34,586 bases of DNA from Bacteroidales bacterium (GCA_021205635.1 JAJPXC010000166.1:1-34586); one strand, 5' to 3'; positions 6,831 through 15,669 are shown, numbered from the stretch's first letter. Notes: generated by a model not told the origin, from the sequence alone. Program-made: numbers and translations.

Positions 6831-7576
6831 TGGAGTAGAAGTTTGGTTAACAACACGTCAAAGAGCAGGATGAGGATCGACGACGACACGACGGCATTGG
6901 TGCTCTGTTTGCCCACGTCGAGCGCGCCGCCTTTCACGTAGTAGCCGAAATAGGCGGCCACCGACGAGATTATGAAGGCGAAGAAGAGCGACTTGATCAG
7001 GCCGTACCACACGTACCATTCCTGGAACAGCGCCTGCAAGCCGTAGACGTAGCGCGACACGGTGATGATGTCGGTGAACAGCGCCACGAAGTAGCCGCCG
7101 AAAAGGGCTGTGGTGATACAGAACACCACCAGCACCGGCATGAAGATCAGGAAGGCCACGATTTTGGGCAGAACGAGGTAGTTGGCCGAGTTGACACCCA
7201 TGATCTCCAGGGCGTCGATCTGCTCGGTGACTCTCATGGTGCCTATCTCGGAGGCGATGTTACTGCCCACCTTGCCGGCGAGGATAAGGCACAGGATGGA
7301 GTTGGAGAACTCCAGCAGCACGATGTCGCGTGTGGCCAAGCCCACGGAGTAGGCGGGAATGAGCGGGGATGAGATGTTCAACTGCATCTGGATGGCGATC
7401 ACGGCGCCGATAAAGATGGAGATGACGATCACCAGCGGGATGGAGTCGACACCCAGCTTGATGATCTCTTGCACGGTGCGGCGCAGGAAGATTCCCCATT
7501 TGTCGGGGATGGCGAACACCCGCCGCATGAACATGCAATATCGGCCAAACGAGGCCAGGGAGCTTGTAAGTACCAT
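6827..7576 (-). CDS. mlaE: ABC transporter permease, MlaE family
   Basis: This 249-residue integral membrane protein of the MlaE (DUF140) permease family pairs with the adjacent MlaF ATPase. About five hydrophobic segments are visible (roughly residues 45-70, 85-105, 140-175, 190-220, 228-249). The conserved core is present: FIGAVIAIQMQ early, LILAGKVGSNIASEIGTM near residues 96-113, then VTEQIDALEIMGVN, which is the family signature. The N-terminal amphipathic part (RRVFAIPDKWGIFLRRTVQ) is also usual. It begins 59 nt after the DPP III stop, across an octamer array, and overlaps mlaF by 4 bp. No promoter was seen directly upstream, so it may be read through from the genes before it. Confidence 0.92.
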   Translation of the reverse strand: MVLTSSLASFGRYCMFMRRVFAIPDKWGIFLRRTVQEIIKLGVDSIPLVIVISIFIGAVIAIQMQLNISSPLIPAYSVGLATRDIVLLEFSNSILCLILAGKVGSNIASEIGTMRVTEQIDALEIMGVNSANYLVLPKIVAFLIFMPVLVVFCITTALFGGYFVALFTDIITVSRYVYGLQALFQEWYVWYGLIKSLFFAFIISSVAAYFGYYVKGGALDVGKQSTNAVVSSSILILLFDVLLTKLLLQ

Positions 7577-7586
7577 AAATGTGGCT

Positions 7587-7641
7587 TTTAATGATTTAAT
7601 GATTTAATGATTTAAATCTTTAAACCTTTAAACCTTTATCG
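7587..7641. repeat. Two octamer arrays, TTTAATGA x3 and CTTTAAAC x2
   Basis: TTTAATGA repeats at 7587-7610, then CTTTAAAC repeats at 7618-7633 with a diverged third unit at 7634-7641 that contains the stop codon of the DPP III gene (complement at 7636-7638). The arrays fill the gap between that stop and the mlaE start. Confidence 0.9.
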
Positions 7642-9609
7642 AGTAAGCGGAGAATAGTCGCGGCTGTAACGGAGGTGCTGGTTGATGTAATCCTCGCTAT
7701 AGTCGACGTTGATGTCAATAATCTTGCCGTCGGCGTCGAGCACAGGGGTGTAAACGGGGTTGACAAAGCCCTTATAGGGGGCGATGTTCAATTTGGCGTA
7801 GCGGGCGAGCACCTCTTGGTGAAGCGCGGGGTCAACCTTGACGGCGTAGGTCTCAACCAGGTCGCGGCCAGCCTCGTAGTCGCCCTCGCTCTTGATGCGC
7901 TGGATCTCGCGGAGCAGGTCGCCGAAGAGTTGGCGCAGGGCTGGGTAGTCGTTGATCTGGATGTAGGTTTTGCCATCGTTCTTCACCATCTCCACCACGT
8001 GGTTGGGCTGGCCTTTCTCGTAGGCCCAGCGGGCGATAAGCGCACGGTTGCGCATGTGGGCCTCCTCGATGTCCTTGCCCGGCTCGATGCGCATCAGCTG
8101 GGTCATCAGGCCGTTCAACATATATTTATAATACTCTGCTTTGTAAGCGTCGGGATTGTCCAAGAGGCCAAGCTCCAACAGCTTGGGGTCGGCGAGGTAA
8201 TAGAGGGCGAAGAGATCGGCGCGGGTTTCCTCGAGTGTGGAGCCGTGGGCTTTGAGGGCGTCGGGGTCAACTCCGGGGAGCAGTTGGCCCGAGCCGTGGC
8301 CGAGGCACTCGTGGAGGTCGGTGTGGAGGTTGTCGGTGATGAAGAGGTACTTGTCCATGAGGTCACGCGTGGGCTGGTCGATGACAAATTCCTCGTTGAA
8401 GCCGTTGCCGTGGGATGCCTCGTCGTAGGCTTGGGTGATATTCTCGATGGTCACCGACTTGGAGCCGTGGGCGGCGCGAATCCAGTTGGCGTTGGGCAGG
8501 TTAATGCCGATCGGGGTGGCCGGATAGGAGTCGCCGGCGAGGATTGCGGCGTTAATCACCTTGGCCGACACGCCTTTCACCTCAGGCTTGCGGAATCGGG
8601 GATCGACGGGCGAGCGGTCCTCAAACCATTGTGCGTTCTCCGAGATCACCTCGGTGCGGTGGGATGCCTCCTGGTTCTTGTAGTTGACGATCGACTCCCA
8701 TGAGCCGGTCATGCCCAGCGGGTCGCCGTAGCTTTCTATGAATCCGTTGATGAAGTCGACTTGCGAGTCGAGGTCCTCAACCCACAGGATGGAGTAGTCG
8801 TCGAACGCCTTGAGGTCGCCGGTGGAGTAGAATCGGATCAACTCGTTGATTACCTGGCGCTGTTTGTCGTTTTCGGCGAAGGGGATGGCCTTGTGAAGGT
8901 TCTCAACAATGCGGCGGATGGCGTCGGAGTAGAGACCGCCCACTTTGTACACCTCCTCGACTACCTTTCCGTCCTTCTTCACCACCTTGGCGTTCAAGCC
9001 GTAGGAGATGGGGGTGGAGTCGTTGGGATTTTTCAGGGCGTTGTAGTAGTCCTCGACCTCCTTCTGGGTAACACCCTCGTAGAGGTTGTTGGCCGATGTG
9101 AGGATCAGGTCGGCGCCCTCGGCCTGGTTGACGCGCTTGGGCATGATGTTGGGGTCGAAGATTACGCCCATGAGCTCCTCCGAGGGCTTGTGGCCGAGTT
9201 GGGCTACGAACCATGCCGGGGTGAAATCGGGGATGAACTTGTCCTGCGAGTAGTGGTGATGGATGCCATTACCCATCCATATCTGCTTGAGGTAGCGCTC
9301 GAGGGCGAGGTACTGGGGATCGTTTTTATCACCGTTATAATTGGTGTAGACGTCCTCCATCATCTTGCGGATCTCGAGGTTGTACTTGCCGTTTTGGTCC
9401 CACAGGATGTCGCGGCCTTGGAGAGCGGCCTCGGTGAGGTAGTAAATCAGTGTCTTTTGGTTGAGGGAAAGATCTTCAAAACCAGGCACTTGGTAGCGGA
9501 GTATTTCGATGTCGGCGAAACGGTCGACGACGTAGTTGAATTTATCGGCGCCTTGCGCGGTAGTAGCGGTGAGAGCCATAGCGATAAGTGATGCTTTAAT
9601 GTATTTCAT
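7636..9609 (-). CDS. Dipeptidyl peptidase III (M49 zinc metallopeptidase), exported
   Basis: The 657-residue enzyme should release dipeptides from the N-terminus of short peptides. The zinc site is plain: HECLGH at residues 433-438 (the M49 HExxxH motif, in the Cys form described for Bacteroides DPP III) and EETRAD at 460-465 supplying the third ligand. The N-terminus MKYIKASLIAMALTATTAQG is a signal peptide, so the enzyme acts in the periplasm or is released, unlike the cytosolic eukaryotic forms. Length agrees with bacterial DPP III. It lies 22 nt after the rlmI-like gene and 59 nt before mlaE in the same direction. The role is probably peptide nutrition. The start is fixed by the signal peptide. 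Confidence 0.92.
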   Translation of the reverse strand: MKYIKASLIAMALTATTAQGADKFNYVVDRFADIEILRYQVPGFEDLSLNQKTLIYYLTEAALQGRDILWDQNGKYNLEIRKMMEDVYTNYNGDKNDPQYLALERYLKQIWMGNGIHHHYSQDKFIPDFTPAWFVAQLGHKPSEELMGVIFDPNIMPKRVNQAEGADLILTSANNLYEGVTQKEVEDYYNALKNPNDSTPISYGLNAKVVKKDGKVVEEVYKVGGLYSDAIRRIVENLHKAIPFAENDKQRQVINELIRFYSTGDLKAFDDYSILWVEDLDSQVDFINGFIESYGDPLGMTGSWESIVNYKNQEASHRTEVISENAQWFEDRSPVDPRFRKPEVKGVSAKVINAAILAGDSYPATPIGINLPNANWIRAAHGSKSVTIENITQAYDEASHGNGFNEEFVIDQPTRDLMDKYLFITDNLHTDLHECLGHGSGQLLPGVDPDALKAHGSTLEETRADLFALYYLADPKLLELGLLDNPDAYKAEYYKYMLNGLMTQLMRIEPGKDIEEAHMRNRALIARWAYEKGQPNHVVEMVKNDGKTYIQINDYPALRQLFGDLLREIQRIKSEGDYEAGRDLVETYAVKVDPALHQEVLARYAKLNIAPYKGFVNPVYTPVLDADGKIIDINVDYSEDYINQHLRYSRDYSPLTR

Positions 9610-9631
9610 TGTGGGTGAGGTAGTTGAATCG

Positions 9632-10858
9632 TTATTCTACATATAAAACCAATCCCTTTAGGTACTCGCCTTCGGGGTGGTAGATGTTGATTGGATGGTC
9701 GGCGGGTTGGGTCAACTGGTGGAGGATTCTCACGCGTCGACGGGTTTGGGCCGCTGCCGAGAATACGGCCAATCGGAACTGCTCGCGGCTGATAGCTTGG
9801 GAGCAGGAGAATGTGAACAGGATGCCGCCCGGGGCGATTTTGGCGATGGCGGCGGCGTTAAGGCGCTGGTAGCCTCGCGTGGCGTTGGGGATGGCCGAGC
9901 GGTGCTTGGCAAAGGCTGGCGGGTCGAGCACGATCAGGTCGAATTCGCCCTGCTCCATCTTCTCCAGGTACTTGAATGCGTCTATAGCTTCAGCTGAATG
10001 GTTTTCAGTCAATTGTGCACTATGCACTGTGCATTGTGCATTATGCACTGTGCATTGTGCATTGAGCTCAATATTTTCGTTAGTGAGCTGGATTGCGCGC
10101 TCCGATGAGTCGACTGAAACCACTCGTTCGGCGCCACCGGCGAGAGCGTAAACCGAAAAACCGCCCGTGTAACAGAACATATTCAGCACCCGGCGACCGC
10201 GGGAGTAGCGACGCAACAGCTCGCGGTTGTCGCGCTGGTCGATAAAGAATCCCGTCTTTTGGCCTCGTAGCCAGTCGACGTGGAACCGGAGTCCGTTCTC
10301 CAAGGCGATGTTCTGGCCCGGGTTGCCACCGCCGATGAGGTAGTCGTTGACGGGGTCGAGGTGGGCTTTGTAGGGGAGGGTGGTCTCCGACTTGTAGTAG
10401 ACGTTTTTGGAAATGTTAAGCGTGACAAGCTCTTGGGCGATGATATCCCGGGCGAAGTGCATGCCTGGGGAGTGGGCTTGCATCACGGCGGTGTCGCCGT
10501 ATATGTCCACTACCAATCCGGGTAGATAGTCGCCCTCGCCGTGCACGAGTCGGAACGTGTCGTTGTCGGGACGAATCAGGCCCAGGGCTTGGCGCAGGCG
10601 CAAGGCTTGCTCAAGACGCGAACGGAAGAAAGCGGCGTCGATAGGAGTGTCGCTGAAGTCGAGCACGCGCACGACGATGGAGCCGATTTGGTAGTGGCCC
10701 GTGCCGATCACGCGGCCGTCGTGGCTGAGGATGGTGACAATCTCCCCTTCCTCGATCGGCTCCTTCACTGGCTCGATGGCGCCAGAGAAGATCCAAGGGT
10801 GGAAACGGTCGACCGACCCTTCCTTGCCTCGTTTTAGTCGTATTACAGGGTAACTCAT
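9632..10858 (-). CDS. rlmI: Class I SAM-dependent 23S rRNA (cytosine) methyltransferase, RlmI-like
   Basis: The 408-residue protein has an N-terminal PUA-type RNA-binding domain (residues about 1-85, starting VIRLKRGKEGSVDRFHPWIFSGAI), a linker, and a Rossmann methyltransferase domain. Visible motifs are LNMFCYTGGFSVYALAGG near residue 230 (SAM-binding loop), VVSVDSS (acidic end of strand 2) and FDLIVLDPPAFAK near residue 310. This is the RlmI/RlmK layout, which makes m5C in 23S rRNA in E. coli. The odd part is residues about 266-282, where a heptamer array encodes NAQCTVH twice, placed in the loop just after the ENIELN helix, where relatives have a short turn. The conserved residues around it are intact, so the enzyme is probably functional. 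It sits 10 nt after rseP, within the dxr-rseP transcription unit. Confidence 0.88.
   Translation of the reverse strand: MSYPVIRLKRGKEGSVDRFHPWIFSGAIEPVKEPIEEGEIVTILSHDGRVIGTGHYQIGSIVVRVLDFSDTPIDAAFFRSRLEQALRLRQALGLIRPDNDTFRLVHGEGDYLPGLVVDIYGDTAVMQAHSPGMHFARDIIAQELVTLNISKNVYYKSETTLPYKAHLDPVNDYLIGGGNPGQNIALENGLRFHVDWLRGQKTGFFIDQRDNRELLRRYSRGRRVLNMFCYTGGFSVYALAGGAERVVSVDSSERAIQLTNENIELNAQCTVHNAQCTVHSAQLTENHSAEAIDAFKYLEKMEQGEFDLIVLDPPAFAKHRSAIPNATRGYQRLNAAAIAKIAPGGILFTFSCSQAISREQFRLAVFSAAAQTRRRVRILHQLTQPADHPINIYHPEGEYLKGLVLYVE
10014..10062. repeat. Heptamer array (TGYGCAY-type) x7 inside the rlmI-like coding sequence
   Basis: Seven consecutive heptamers, TGTGCAC, TATGCAC, TGTGCAT, TGTGCAT, TATGCAC, TGTGCAT and TGTGCAT, lie within the coding region. 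Three units make 21 nt, so the translated repeat has a 7-residue period (NAQCTVH). Change of a single unit would shift the reading frame. Confidence 0.95.
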
Positions 10859-10868
10859 AGCGGAGTTG

Positions 10869-12239
10869 TTAGAATATCGATCGTATTAGGTCGAGCCCGT
10901 TGGCGTAGACGAGCAGCACCAGCAGGAACGCCATGCCGCACATCTGGGCGTACTCGAGGAATTTCTCGCTCGGCTTGCGGCGGGTGACCATCTCCCAAAG
11001 TACGAACATCACATGGCCGCCGTCCAACGCGGGGATGGGGATGATGTTCATGAACGCCAGGATTACCGACAGGAAAGCGGTTATCTCCCAAAACGACAGC
11101 CAATTCCATCGCTCGGGGAACATGTTGCCGATAGCCCCGAAACCGCCAATTGACGTTGCTCCCTCCTTGGTGAACAAGTGCTTTAGGGAGCCAACGTACA
11201 TCACTAAAGTGTTGGTTCCGATTTCTACACCCTTGGGCATGGCCTCTAGAAGGTTGTATTTCACCTCGGTGACGGGGTAAATGTCGGTGACGGGGGTGAG
11301 GGTGATGCCGATTTTGCCGTTCTCGGTGGGGGTGAGGTTGAACTCTTGTTCCACGCCGTCGCGCATGGCCGTAACCGTCGTGGGTTCACCTTTGTGGGCT
11401 TCCAGTTGGGCGGTGAAGTTGACGTAATCGGGAGCCGACACACCACCCACGGCGATAATCGAGTCGCCAGCCTGTATGCCGGCCTCGGCCGCGGGCATAC
11501 CCTTTTGGATATCTTTGACAACCACCGGCACGCGCAAGGAGAAGAAGCCCTTGTCGTTGTTCAATTGCATGATGAAGTCCTCGGGCAGGTCAATCGTCAC
11601 CTCGCCCACCCCGGGACGTTGCACGGTGATCTGCTTGGCCTCGGCCATGCGCATCAACACCTGGCGATCCTGCATCGAGAGCTCGCGGCCATCGGCGGTC
11701 AAGGGGATGTCGCCGTCTTGGAAACCGGCTTTATGGGCCGATTCCACGTAGTCGTAACCCAATGACGCGTCGCGGAACTCAATGGTTTTCTCTCCCCAAT
11801 AGAAGGCGATGCCGGCGTAAATGACGAAGGCGAGCAACAGGTTGAACAACACGCCGCCCACCATCACAAACAGTCGTTGCCAAGCCGGCTTGGAACGGAA
11901 TTCCCACGGCTCGGGGTCCTTGGCCATCTGCTCCTTGTCCATCGACTCGTCGATCATGCCGGCGATTTTGCAATAACCGCCCAGGGGCACCCAGCCGATG
12001 CCGTATTCGGTGTCGCGCCATGTGGCCTTGGGGTTGCCGTGCTTGTCGAGCTTTGGTTCGCCCTTCTTGGGTTTGGGTTTATACTTGAAAAGGGAGAACC
12101 AAGGGTTGAAGAACAGGTAGAATTTCTCGACCTTGATTCCAAAGACACGCGCGAAGAAGTAGTGGCCAAACTCGTGTATGGTGACCAGCAAGGCCAATGC
12201 CACTATCAGTTGCAACGCTTTTATCCAGAATGCTTCCAT
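10869..12239 (-). CDS. rseP: Site-2 intramembrane zinc protease RseP
   Basis: The 456-residue M50 protease of the inner membrane cleaves transmembrane anti-sigma factors and signal-peptide remnants. The zinc motif HEFGH is at residues 22-26 in the first membrane helix, and the second site, IPIPALDGGH, is near residue 405. Between them lie a periplasmic stretch with PDZ-like sequence (AEAGIQAGDSIIAVGGV near residues 255-275), a Lys-rich cytoplasmic loop (KPKPKKGEPKL) and additional membrane helices near the C-terminus. Length matches RseP/EcfE. Its ATG shares one base with the dxr stop (TAATG at 12236-12241 on the minus strand), showing coupling. dxr-rseP is a common Bacteroidota pair. The Lys-rich cytoplasmic insertion is usual in this phylum. 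Confidence 0.95.
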   Translation of the reverse strand: MEAFWIKALQLIVALALLVTIHEFGHYFFARVFGIKVEKFYLFFNPWFSLFKYKPKPKKGEPKLDKHGNPKATWRDTEYGIGWVPLGGYCKIAGMIDESMDKEQMAKDPEPWEFRSKPAWQRLFVMVGGVLFNLLLAFVIYAGIAFYWGEKTIEFRDASLGYDYVESAHKAGFQDGDIPLTADGRELSMQDRQVLMRMAEAKQITVQRPGVGEVTIDLPEDFIMQLNNDKGFFSLRVPVVVKDIQKGMPAAEAGIQAGDSIIAVGGVSAPDYVNFTAQLEAHKGEPTTVTAMRDGVEQEFNLTPTENGKIGITLTPVTDIYPVTEVKYNLLEAMPKGVEIGTNTLVMYVGSLKHLFTKEGATSIGGFGAIGNMFPERWNWLSFWEITAFLSVILAFMNIIPIPALDGGHVMFVLWEMVTRRKPSEKFLEYAQMCGMAFLLVLLVYANGLDLIRSIF

Positions 12240-13405
12240 TAAAATTTCTTCTTAATAATATCCTCGGCCACGGCGCGGGCCTCGGTGTTGGTTTTCACGT
12301 AGTCGTCATAGGTGGGCTGGGCCAGATAAGGCACACGCTCGAGAGTCTCGGTGATGGTGTCGTAAATGGCCAAGAATGGGATTTTCTCGCGCAGGAAGGC
12401 TGCCACGGCCACCTCGTTGGCGGCGTTGATCACGCAAGCGGTGGTGCCGCGACGCTCAAGGGCGTAGTGTCCCAGCTTCACGCAGGGGAAACGCTCGGCG
12501 TCGGGCTCCTCGAAAGTCAAGTGGGCCATCTGCTCGAATGTCAACCCCGGGTCGTCGCTCGGAAGTCGCTGGGCGTCGCCAAGGGCGTAGCGAATAGGCA
12601 AGCGCATGTCGGGCACGCCCAATTGAGCCTTTACCGAGCCGTCGATAAACTCCACCATCGAATGGATAATCGACTGTGGATGCACCACGGGCGCGATTTT
12701 CTCGCCGGGCACGTCGAAGAGCCAGCGGGCCTCGATAATCTCAAATGCCTTGTTGAGCATAGTCGCCGAGTCGATGGTGATTTTGGCCCCCATCGACCAA
12801 TTGGGGTGGTGCAGGGAGTCGCGCACGGTCACCTCGCGTAGTTTTTCGGCCGAGGTGGTGCGGAACGGTCCACCCGAGGCGGTGATGATCAGACGGCGCA
12901 CCTTGTCGGGGTTCTCGCCTCGCAGGCACTGGTAGATCGCCGAGTGCTCCGAGTCGACGGGCATAATTTGCGACGACGACTGCAGGATTGCTCGACGCAC
13001 CAGCTCGCCAGCCACCACCATCGTCTCCTTGTTGGCCAAAGCGATGTCCTTGCCGGCACGGATGGCGCGCAGGGTAGGGGCCAAGCCCGAGTAGCCCACA
13101 GTGGCGGTAACCACGGTGTCGACCTCGGGAAGCTCCATAGCCTCCTCCACGGCCTCGGCGCCCGAGGCTGTCTCAATGCCCAGAGGGCGCAGAGCGTCGG
13201 CCAGCTTCCAATAGTTGGTGGAGTTGGCGATAATGGCTTTGTTAGGCCTGTATTTTATGGCCTGCTGGATGAGGGTGTCAACCTTGGAGCCAGCCACCAG
13301 CACAGCCGCGCGGAACCGCTCGGGGTACTGCGACACGATGTCGAGTGTCTGCGTGCCTATTGAGCCGGTGGAGCCTAAAATTGCTATATTCTTTAGTGGA
13401 GTCAC
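12239..13405 (-). CDS. dxr: 1-deoxy-D-xylulose 5-phosphate reductoisomerase
   Basis: Dxr (IspC) converts DXP to 2-C-methyl-D-erythritol 4-phosphate with NADPH, the first committed step of the non-mevalonate isoprenoid pathway. The 388-residue protein shows the NADPH loop GSTGSIGTQTLDIV at 11-24, the substrate and metal segment MPVDSEHSA, the flexible-loop motif ASGGPFR near residue 176, HPNWSMGAKITIDSATM and NAANEVAVAAFL. Length and motif order are normal. The gene is the first of the minus-strand block and has a good promoter 77 nt upstream. It overlaps rseP by one base. The start at 13405 places the dinucleotide-binding strand (KNIAILGSTG) right at the N-terminus, as in the family. Confidence 0.97.
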   Translation of the reverse strand: MTPLKNIAILGSTGSIGTQTLDIVSQYPERFRAAVLVAGSKVDTLIQQAIKYRPNKAIIANSTNYWKLADALRPLGIETASGAEAVEEAMELPEVDTVVTATVGYSGLAPTLRAIRAGKDIALANKETMVVAGELVRRAILQSSSQIMPVDSEHSAIYQCLRGENPDKVRRLIITASGGPFRTTSAEKLREVTVRDSLHHPNWSMGAKITIDSATMLNKAFEIIEARWLFDVPGEKIAPVVHPQSIIHSMVEFIDGSVKAQLGVPDMRLPIRYALGDAQRLPSDDPGLTFEQMAHLTFEEPDAERFPCVKLGHYALERRGTTACVINAANEVAVAAFLREKIPFLAIYDTITETLERVPYLAQPTYDDYVKTNTEARAVAEDIIKKKF

Positions 13406-13481
13406 TGTGATTCTAAATAAACTGTTTTGTGGCGCTAAACAAGGTGTACAAAGGCCTCGCCTTGCGCTCTATTCCAACTTG

Positions 13482-13513
13482 CAAAGGTACGCAAAAATCC
13501 CCATACTGGCAAC
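13482..13513 (-). promoter_or_regulatory. Bacteroidota-type promoter for dxr-rseP block
   Basis: On the minus strand GTTG (13510-13513) is followed after 20 bp by TACCTTTG (13482-13489), a full match to the TAnnTTTG -7 element. The transcript would start near 13475, giving a leader of about 70 nt before dxr. It stands back to back with the promoter of the carboxyltransferase gene. Confidence 0.75.
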
Positions 13514-13580
13514 TTGGGAGCGCATGGCAAGCCAGCGAAGTGGAAATTTAAACGAGTATTAAGAAAAATTTACTGAAATA

Positions 13581-13612
13581 TTTCCGTAATTGGGTAGTTA
13601 TTGTTATATTTG
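13581..13612 (+). promoter_or_regulatory. Bacteroidota-type promoter for the biotin carboxyltransferase gene
   Basis: TATATTTG at 13605-13612 matches TAnnTTTG exactly. A T-rich -33 region (TTTCC at 13581) lies 20 bp upstream. Start of transcription is expected near 13618, about 25 nt before the ATG at 13644. Confidence 0.7.
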
Positions 13613-13643
13613 CCGACTAATAAGCCAAACCAAAAATTAGAAT

Positions 13644-15518
13644 ATGGAAGGTAAAAAATTGAAAATTCGTGATTTGACTCTCCGTGACGGACAACAGTCG
13701 CTCTTCGCGACCCGTATGAGTCAGGCTCAGATCGATCATTTGCTCCCGTTCTACGAGGACGCCGGTTACTATATTATGGAAGTGTGGGGAGGCGCTGTGC
13801 CCGACTCAGTGATGCGTTACCTCGGCGAGTCGCCCTGGACTCGCCTGCGCACGATCTCCAAGGCTATGAAGGGCAAATCGCTCCTCTCGGCCCTTTCACG
13901 CGGCCGTAACCTCTTCGGCTATGTGCCTTACCCCGACTCAGTGCTCAAGGGCTTCTACGAGGAGGCTATCAAAAATGGCCTCAACGTGATGCGTATCTTC
14001 GACGCGCTCAACGATATCGACAACGTAAAAGAGTCGATCAAGCTTATCAACGAGCTGGGCGGCATCGCCGACGGCGCTGTGTGCTACACAGTAGATCCTA
14101 AAGAGGAGCCGAAACCTCAGAAAGGTTTCTTCGCCAAGCTATTCGGCAAGAAAGAGGCCGCTCCCGAGAAGATTTTTACCGACGATTACTTCGTGGGCAA
14201 GGCCAAGCAGATGGAGGCCCTCGGTGCCAAGATCATCACATTGAAGGATATGGCCGGATTGGTGAATCCCTCGCGCGCCGCTTCCATCATCGGCAAGCTG
14301 AAAGCGGCATTGAAGGTGCCCGTTGATTTCCACACCCACTGTACCCCCGGTTACGGTCTTGCATCGTCGTTGATGGCTATCCTCAACGGTGTTGACATCT
14401 TGGACACCAACATCTGGTACTTCGGTGGTGGCTCGGCCGCTCCCGCAATCGAGCTTATCTACGTGTTCTGCAAGAAGCTGGGCATCGAGGTGGACGTGAA
14501 CATGGAGGCCGTTGGCCGCATCCGCGCTGAGCTCGAGGGAGTGCGCAAGGAGTTGCATGAGTTTGACCTCGCTAAGCAGTTCCCCAAGCATTTTGATCCG
14601 CTCAACGATCAGCTCCCGGCCGAGGTCGACGCCCAGTTCGACAAGGCTATCGCCGCCGCCAAGGCAGGCAAGGAGGAGGAATTGCTCGACGCTTGCCACG
14701 CGATAGAGGATTATTTCGGCTTCCCCAAGCCCAACCTTACAGTAAAGAACGCCGAGGTGCCTGGTGGCATGTACTCCAACATGGTTGCACAGCTCAAGAC
14801 CCTACAGGCAAGCGACCTTCTCGAGGACGCCATGGCGCTGATCCCCAAGGTGCGCCGCGACGCAGGTCTGGTTCCACTGGTAACGCCTACCAGCCAGATC
14901 GTAGGTTCGCAGGCTGTATCCCTGGCTCTCGATCGGAAGAAAGGGAAGCCCGACTACTCGACCCCCTCGATGCAGTTCACCTCGCTGGTTAAGGGTGAGT
15001 ATGGCCACACTCCCGTGCCCGTCGATCCCGAGTTCCGCGCCAAAATCACGGGTTCGCCCGAGGAGAAAGCTTACGACGTAAGCAGCTACAAAAAGCCCGA
15101 GAATCCCACCCTCGATGAATTTGGCGGCGTGAAATTGGCCTCCAATCCCGAGGAATACCTGCTGCTGGAGCTCCTGCCCAACGTAGCCAACAAGTACCTG
15201 CGCGACCAGCGCAAAGCCGAGTACGAGGCCAAGCAGGCTGCCGCTCCCAAGGCTGAGGCCAAGGAGGAGAAGGTTGAGGAAAAGAAGGTGGAGCCTATCA
15301 CAGGTCCCACGCTCAACGCCCCCATGCCCGGCAAGGTTGTAGAAATCAAGGTTAAGCCTGGCCAAAAGGTGAAGAAGAGCGACATCGCCCTCATCCTCGA
15401 GGCCATGAAGATGGAAAACGACCTGCAGGCTGAAATCGACGGCACCGTAAAGCGCGTGCTTGTCGACCTCGACCAGGCCGTGGCCGCCGACCAGCCCCTG
15501 ATCGAATTCGAGGATTAA
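13644..15518 (+). CDS. oadA: Biotin-dependent oxaloacetate decarboxylase alpha / pyruvate carboxylase subunit B
   Basis: The 624-residue protein joins a carboxyltransferase TIM barrel (about 1-300), a conserved helical domain (about 300-470), and a C-terminal biotinyl domain with the EAMKMEND motif, biotin on K589, 36 residues from the end. The barrel starts with DLTLRDGQQSLFATRM and carries the metal-binding FHTHCTPGYG. This family moves CO2 between oxaloacetate/pyruvate and biotin; which direction depends on the partner (a biotin carboxylase, or the OadB sodium pump), neither of which is present here. A flexible Ala/Lys/Glu linker (about 525-550) precedes the biotin domain. Residues about 153-178 form a Lys-rich insertion (KGFFAKLFGKKE) in the barrel that I do not expect in most relatives. 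The gene is monocistronic, with its own promoter and terminator. Confidence 0.92.
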   Translation: MEGKKLKIRDLTLRDGQQSLFATRMSQAQIDHLLPFYEDAGYYIMEVWGGAVPDSVMRYLGESPWTRLRTISKAMKGKSLLSALSRGRNLFGYVPYPDSVLKGFYEEAIKNGLNVMRIFDALNDIDNVKESIKLINELGGIADGAVCYTVDPKEEPKPQKGFFAKLFGKKEAAPEKIFTDDYFVGKAKQMEALGAKIITLKDMAGLVNPSRAASIIGKLKAALKVPVDFHTHCTPGYGLASSLMAILNGVDILDTNIWYFGGGSAAPAIELIYVFCKKLGIEVDVNMEAVGRIRAELEGVRKELHEFDLAKQFPKHFDPLNDQLPAEVDAQFDKAIAAAKAGKEEELLDACHAIEDYFGFPKPNLTVKNAEVPGGMYSNMVAQLKTLQASDLLEDAMALIPKVRRDAGLVPLVTPTSQIVGSQAVSLALDRKKGKPDYSTPSMQFTSLVKGEYGHTPVPVDPEFRAKITGSPEEKAYDVSSYKKPENPTLDEFGGVKLASNPEEYLLLELLPNVANKYLRDQRKAEYEAKQAAAPKAEAKEEKVEEKKVEPITGPTLNAPMPGKVVEIKVKPGQKVKKSDIALILEAMKMENDLQAEIDGTVKRVLVDLDQAVAADQPLIEFED

Positions 15519-15550
15519 ACAATACTAGAAAATCGGCTCGAAGAGCTTAA

Positions 15551-15598
15551 AACCCCAGGCCGCGGGAAATGCGTTAGCGATTCCTGCAGCCTGGGGTT
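15551..15598. terminator. Long hairpin between convergent genes, probable terminator
   Basis: AACCCCAGGC (15551-15560) pairs with GCCTGGGGTT (15589-15598), and inside it GCGGGAA pairs with TTCCTGC, giving a stem of about 17 bp. T-runs on both sides are short, so termination strength is uncertain. It lies 33 nt after the oadA stop and 72 nt before the helicase stop. Confidence 0.6.
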
Positions 15599-15669
15599 GA
15601 TTGTAGCCGAAACGCGGCTCAGATGGCTACTCAAGAGTTTTATCACCGGTTGCTGAGTGGTCGATTTCT

